Shown here piece by piece: positions 61,061 to 64,000 of a DNA stretch of 64,000 bases. Below the pieces are notes generated by a model. That model was not told the origin of the DNA, did no database searches, and was given only the letters and a program-made list of their open reading frames with translations. A program made the position numbers and the translations under genes. Source of the DNA: Hymenobacter sediminis (GTDB lineage: Bacteria > Bacteroidota > Bacteroidia > Cytophagales > Hymenobacteraceae); contig NZ_QKNS01000010.1 of the NCBI RefSeq assembly GCF_003231285.1, positions 62,001 to 126,000 on the forward strand, given 5' to 3'. How positions within the stretch are numbered: position 1 is the first letter of the stretch; each line of letters opens with the position of its first letter.

Positions 61061-61507
61061 ACTGGTGACAGGAACGTGCGTCGAAGAGACACAAATCTAC
61101 TGGTGTTGTCCACTCTGTCGCGCAGGTACCGCGTTTTTCATGGTGTGGCGAGCGCGGGTGTACGTGCGTCTGCCATCTCGTACCCATGACCCTGAGACGG
61201 TAAGCTGGACTGATTACAAAGGGATGATGAGCAACTGTGCACCTGGCCAAGCAGCGGCTTTTACAAGCCTGCTCGTTCGTCCTTAACATGTAACTTTTGC
61301 CGAAAAACGTTATTCGGCCATCCGAAGCCGGTCGTCGACCACTACACTTTCTCCCTTTTGGGAGGGCTACTACTTGGGGGTAATGACTGGGCCAACGTCA
61401 CGCTCTGCCTCACCAGATACCTTGAATTCATAAACACGCCCTTAGTGTTAGAAGCTATTAACTGTACAGCTTCACAGATACCTTCCTAGGTAGCAAAGAC
61501 TCAAGCA
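61061..61507. other. Gap with a copy of a dispersed repeat
   Basis: No gene is supported. Bases 61238-61296 resemble 18959-19016. Each copy lies roughly 150-180 bases upstream of a minus-strand immunity-like gene. Confidence 0.45.
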
Positions 61508-61894
61508 ATGAATAGCTGTATTTCCCATATAAACACTTTAATAGTAGCGCTATTGCTTACTTCTTGCGCTGATAACACAGATCAAATAAGTACTCCTATC
61601 CCCGGAAAAGCTACTGAATCCGTATCGATTCGTGCTTTTAACAGTGGTTTCAGCTTACGCCAAGTAGTCGTATTTGAACGCCACATTGATAAGGGCATGT
61701 TTAGCAAACCAACTGTATCGCTCATTGACTCTCGCAATTTATGGAATGCAAAGACGGTGGTAGCGAGAGACTTTTCGTTTACGTGGCGAACGGCTGACTC
61801 GCTACTCATCTATTCTCCTCATTTGGGGAGCATGCTTTTTATCGTTTCGACGAATAAGTTAATAGGAGGGCATGAGAGAAGCGGACCCTGGTAG
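61508..61894 (+). CDS. Putative lipoprotein
   Basis: The 128-residue protein has a lipoprotein signal, INTLIVALLLTSC, with the cysteine at residue 20. The mature part is beta-rich (SVSIRAFNSGFSLRQVVVFE, PTVSLIDSRNLWNAKTVVAR, LLIYSPHLGSMLFIVSTNKL) and ends at 61894. It is AT-richer than most genes here. No family was recognised. It directly precedes the Tn3-type remnant. Confidence 0.55.
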   Translation: MNSCISHINTLIVALLLTSCADNTDQISTPIPGKATESVSIRAFNSGFSLRQVVVFERHIDKGMFSKPTVSLIDSRNLWNAKTVVARDFSFTWRTADSLLIYSPHLGSMLFIVSTNKLIGGHERSGPW

Positions 61895-61919
61895 TGTATC
61901 AGGACAGTCAGCCGAAAAC

Positions 61920-62284
61920 GAGGGGCCAGCAGCCATGGGCCGGGCCGTGTTCTACGGGCAGAACGGCTAACTGCGCTACGCCGGCAAAGAGGAACAGCAG
62001 ATGGCCCATGCCTGCAAGCCATTGGTGCAGAATGTCACCGTGTGCTGGAAAGGTCTTTCCCTCTATCAGCAGCAGTTTCAAGCCCCACCCGCTGAGTGGC
62101 CGATACCATTGCCCGCATGTCCCCGGTGAGTTGGCAGCACCTCAACTTACAGGGCGAGTTTGATTTTTTCGACGAGGCTCTCTCAGATGCCTTGCAGTTT
62201 GATCTGGATACCCTATACTCACCGTGGAATGGGAGGCGGCAACAGGTAATTAGTCCTCCATATAACTTTTGTATCAAACTTTAA
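61920..62284 (+). pseudogene. Tn3-type transposase C-terminal remnant
   Basis: The plus strand reads MGRAVFYGQNG, an ochre codon, then LRYAGKEEQQMAHACKPLVQ and NVTVCWKGLSLYQQQF. After a frame change near 62088 it reads ADTIARMSPVSWQHLNLQGE and FDFFDEALSDALQFDLDTLY. The order of an 'F-G-x-x-G-x-L-R' strand, a helical middle, and 'SPxxWxHxNLxG' is the C-terminal end of Tn3-family transposases. The gene is broken by a stop and a frameshift, and the front part is missing. Confidence 0.65.
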
Positions 62285-62466
62285 ATCAAGGCCATTCCCT
62301 ACTACTGGCACTGATAACGGCACCGCTACTGGTGCCGATATAGATAGCCTACGCCCCTTCTTTCGCCTTAGCCTCGTGTAATGTCTACCCTGAGCTTATT
62401 CGTTACTAGCAGAAAAGGCAAGCTCGTGACCGTGTTCTCAAACAAAGACACGAGGCCTCTGCTCAC

Positions 62467-62505
62467 GGCCGGTAGTGGCTCCATGACTGGAAGCCACTAC
62501 CGGCC
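62467..62505. terminator. Hairpin terminator between convergent units
   Basis: GGCCGGTAGTGGCT (62467-62480) and AGCCACTACCGGCC (62492-62505) pair perfectly. The minus-strand gene at 62551 ends towards it and the plus-strand remnant points to it. Confidence 0.65.
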
Positions 62506-62550
62506 CCTCGTGATGGGCCTTTCCTTTTGGCGGTCTCCTACCAGTTCGCC

Positions 62551-64000
62551 TTACTCCTTGATCAACTTGGTGGTATAGCCGCTGACGGGTTCGCGTAGCA
62601 GGTAGAGCCCTGCGGGTAGGGTCTGTATGTCCAGGGGCTGAGCAGAAACGCGGCCACTCCGGACTACTTGTCCCAGTTGGTTGAGCAACTGATAGGCGCT
62701 ACCAGCGGACCCCCGCAAGGTGAAGGAAGCGCTTGCCGGATTAGGGTAAGCGATCAGACCTGTCTGCGAGGCCACTGCTTTAGTAGACAAGGGCAAGGAA
62801 GCCGCCTCCACTTTTACGACCCAAAAGTCTTTGTCACCCTGACTGGCTTGGGATTTGTCGCCTCCAAGGCCGGAATCGGAGCGCCCTCCCAGGATATAGC
62901 CTTCATCCCGCGTCTGCTGCATGGCGAAGAGGTAGTCGGACCCACTGCCGCCATAGGTGCGATCCCAGAGCTTGGTGCCAGCGGCATCGACTTTCACCAG
63001 CCAATAATCGTCGAGCCCTTGGCTGGGTTGGGTTTTATCCCTTCCCTGGCCAGAGAAGGAAGTCCCCGCGAGGATGGCCCCGCCATCCCCAGCTTGCTGC
63101 AGGGAGAGCAGAAGATCATCGTCGCTGCTGCCAAAAGCGCGGTCCCACAGTTTGGTGCCGTTCGCATCTACCTTCACCAGCCATTGATCGAGTTTCCCCT
63201 GGCTGGATTGTGTTTTGTCCCCATCGGGGCCGGACTGCGAACTGCCCCCCAGCAAGTAACCCCCCTCCCGGGTGGGTTGCACGGCGAACAGGAAGTCATA
63301 ATCAGTGCCCCCGAAGGTCTTATCCCACTGTTTGCTCCCGTTTGCGTCTACCTTCACGAGCCAATAGTCGCTATACCCGCGCCGGGCTTCGGTTTTGTCG
63401 CCCCCCGTGTCGGAATAGGAAATACCAGCCAAGATGTAGCCCCCATCAGCGGTCAACTGCACACTGGTTAGCTGATCGGTATCTGCGCCCCCATAGGTCT
63501 TATCCCACTGTTTGGTGCCGGTGGCATCGACTTTGACCAGCCAAAAGTCCGCGAAGAAGCCACCCGAGTCTTGAGTTTTCTCACCGCTACTGGTGGAATG
63601 GGAGTCGCCCCCGAGGATGTAGCCCCCATCCGGGGTTTGCTGTAAGGAGCGGAGGTAGTCATTGCCATTTCCGCCAAACGCCTTGTCCCACTGCTTCTGG
63701 CCCGTAGCATCGAGCTTCACCAGCCAGTAGTCACTACGGCCCCGGCTAACCTCGGTTCGATCACCACTCACGCCGGAGGCAGACCAGCCGCCTAGAATGT
63801 AGCCGCCATCACGAGTTTGCTGTACAACTTGCAGGTAGTCCTCCTCCGATCCACCAACCGTTTTATCCCACTGCTTGCTGCCGTTGGCATTGAGCTTTAC
63901 CACCCAGTAGTCACTACGGCCCTGGCCGGCTTGGGATTTGTCGCCTCCTAGGCCAGATTCCGATTCGCCTCCTAGAATGTAGCCGCCATCAGCGGTCTGC
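62551..64000 (-). CDS. Repeat protein with type IX sorting domain (5' partial)
   Basis: The frame stays open to the right edge, so the start is outside the window. It has six full repeats and part of a seventh, of about 60 residues: WDKTxGGxxxDxLxxxQQT, then DGGYILGGxSxSxxGDKT and DYWLVKVDAxGxK. This is a beta-propeller-like repeat of secreted Bacteroidota proteins. The C-terminus, LIAYPNPASASFTLRGSAGS and LPAGLYLLREPVSGYTTKLI KE, is a type IX secretion sorting domain. It is exported and probably surface-attached; its role is unknown. Confidence 0.8.
   Translation of the reverse strand, partial: QTADGGYILGGESESGLGGDKSQAGQGRSDYWVVKLNANGSKQWDKTVGGSEEDYLQVVQQTRDGGYILGGWSASGVSGDRTEVSRGRSDYWLVKLDATGQKQWDKAFGGNGNDYLRSLQQTPDGGYILGGDSHSTSSGEKTQDSGGFFADFWLVKVDATGTKQWDKTYGGADTDQLTSVQLTADGGYILAGISYSDTGGDKTEARRGYSDYWLVKVDANGSKQWDKTFGGTDYDFLFAVQPTREGGYLLGGSSQSGPDGDKTQSSQGKLDQWLVKVDANGTKLWDRAFGSSDDDLLLSLQQAGDGGAILAGTSFSGQGRDKTQPSQGLDDYWLVKVDAAGTKLWDRTYGGSGSDYLFAMQQTRDEGYILGGRSDSGLGGDKSQASQGDKDFWVVKVEAASLPLSTKAVASQTGLIAYPNPASASFTLRGSAGSAYQLLNQLGQVVRSGRVSAQPLDIQTLPAGLYLLREPVSGYTTKLIKE

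Overview
The window looks like part of a large plasmid, or a plasmid-derived region, from a Bacteroidota bacterium, most likely Hymenobacter or a close relative in the Cytophagales. Coding DNA is GC-rich. Secreted proteins end in type IX secretion (Por) C-terminal domains. DUF3667, DUF4876, DUF6850-like and MerC proteins are typical of the phylum. Several genes have a CTTTG-type -7 element, clearest as TATCTTTG before merC. The plasmid assignment rests on two Rep_3/RepB-type initiators, each beside its own iteron array, a ParA/ribbon-helix-helix partition pair with 12-bp centromere-like repeats, and BtgA/BtgB-type and MobV-type mobilization genes. No rRNA, tRNA or CRISPR array was seen.

Layout. 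0-8.3 kb: the end of an SDR gene, a MobV remnant, then a probable metal-responsive module of a MerC-like membrane protein and an outer-membrane operon (TonB-dependent receptor, DUF4876 lipoprotein, DUF6850-like barrel, lipoprotein). Three copies of a 15-bp dyad (TGCAnnnnnnnTGCA) lie in its control regions. 8.3-15.7 kb: small secreted and membrane proteins, a decayed IS4/Tn5-like transposase between inverted copies of a hairpin element, DUF3667 and an Imm5-like protein. 15.8-21.4 kb: two oxidoreductase/AraC modules, the first between 25-bp direct repeats, and an AraC remnant. 21.4-28.7 kb: truncated mobV, a transglutaminase-like gene with inverted repeats, an XRE regulator with a palindromic operator, the btgAB mobilization genes, and a long non-coding stretch with odd GC-rich blocks.

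28.7-40 kb: AraC, DinB, the parA/RHH locus and its 12-bp repeats, replicon 1 (iterons plus rep), a histidine kinase remnant, a third AraC/SDR pair, an HD phosphohydrolase, and replicon 2 in the opposite orientation. 40-51.4 kb: a serine resolvase with an adjacent dyad, small membrane proteins, Crp/Fnr and HxlR regulators, a FabG-like SDR, a receiver-Crp fusion whose receiver has lost its phosphoacceptor, a broken cupin gene and an S41 protease. 51.4-64 kb: lipoproteins, an NHL-repeat gene with a frameshift, a large YCF48-like type IX-secreted protein, a decayed resolvase, a trypsin-like protease, a minus-strand run of immunity-like genes, a Tn3-type transposase remnant, and a repeat protein running off the right edge.

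The region reads as an accessory mosaic. Backbone functions (replication, partition, mobilization) sit between 24 and 40 kb. Around them are cargo blocks (metal uptake, redox/AraC cassettes, immunity and protease genes) separated by broken transposases, resolvases and relaxase fragments. All functions are inferred from sequence reading; no database search was run.
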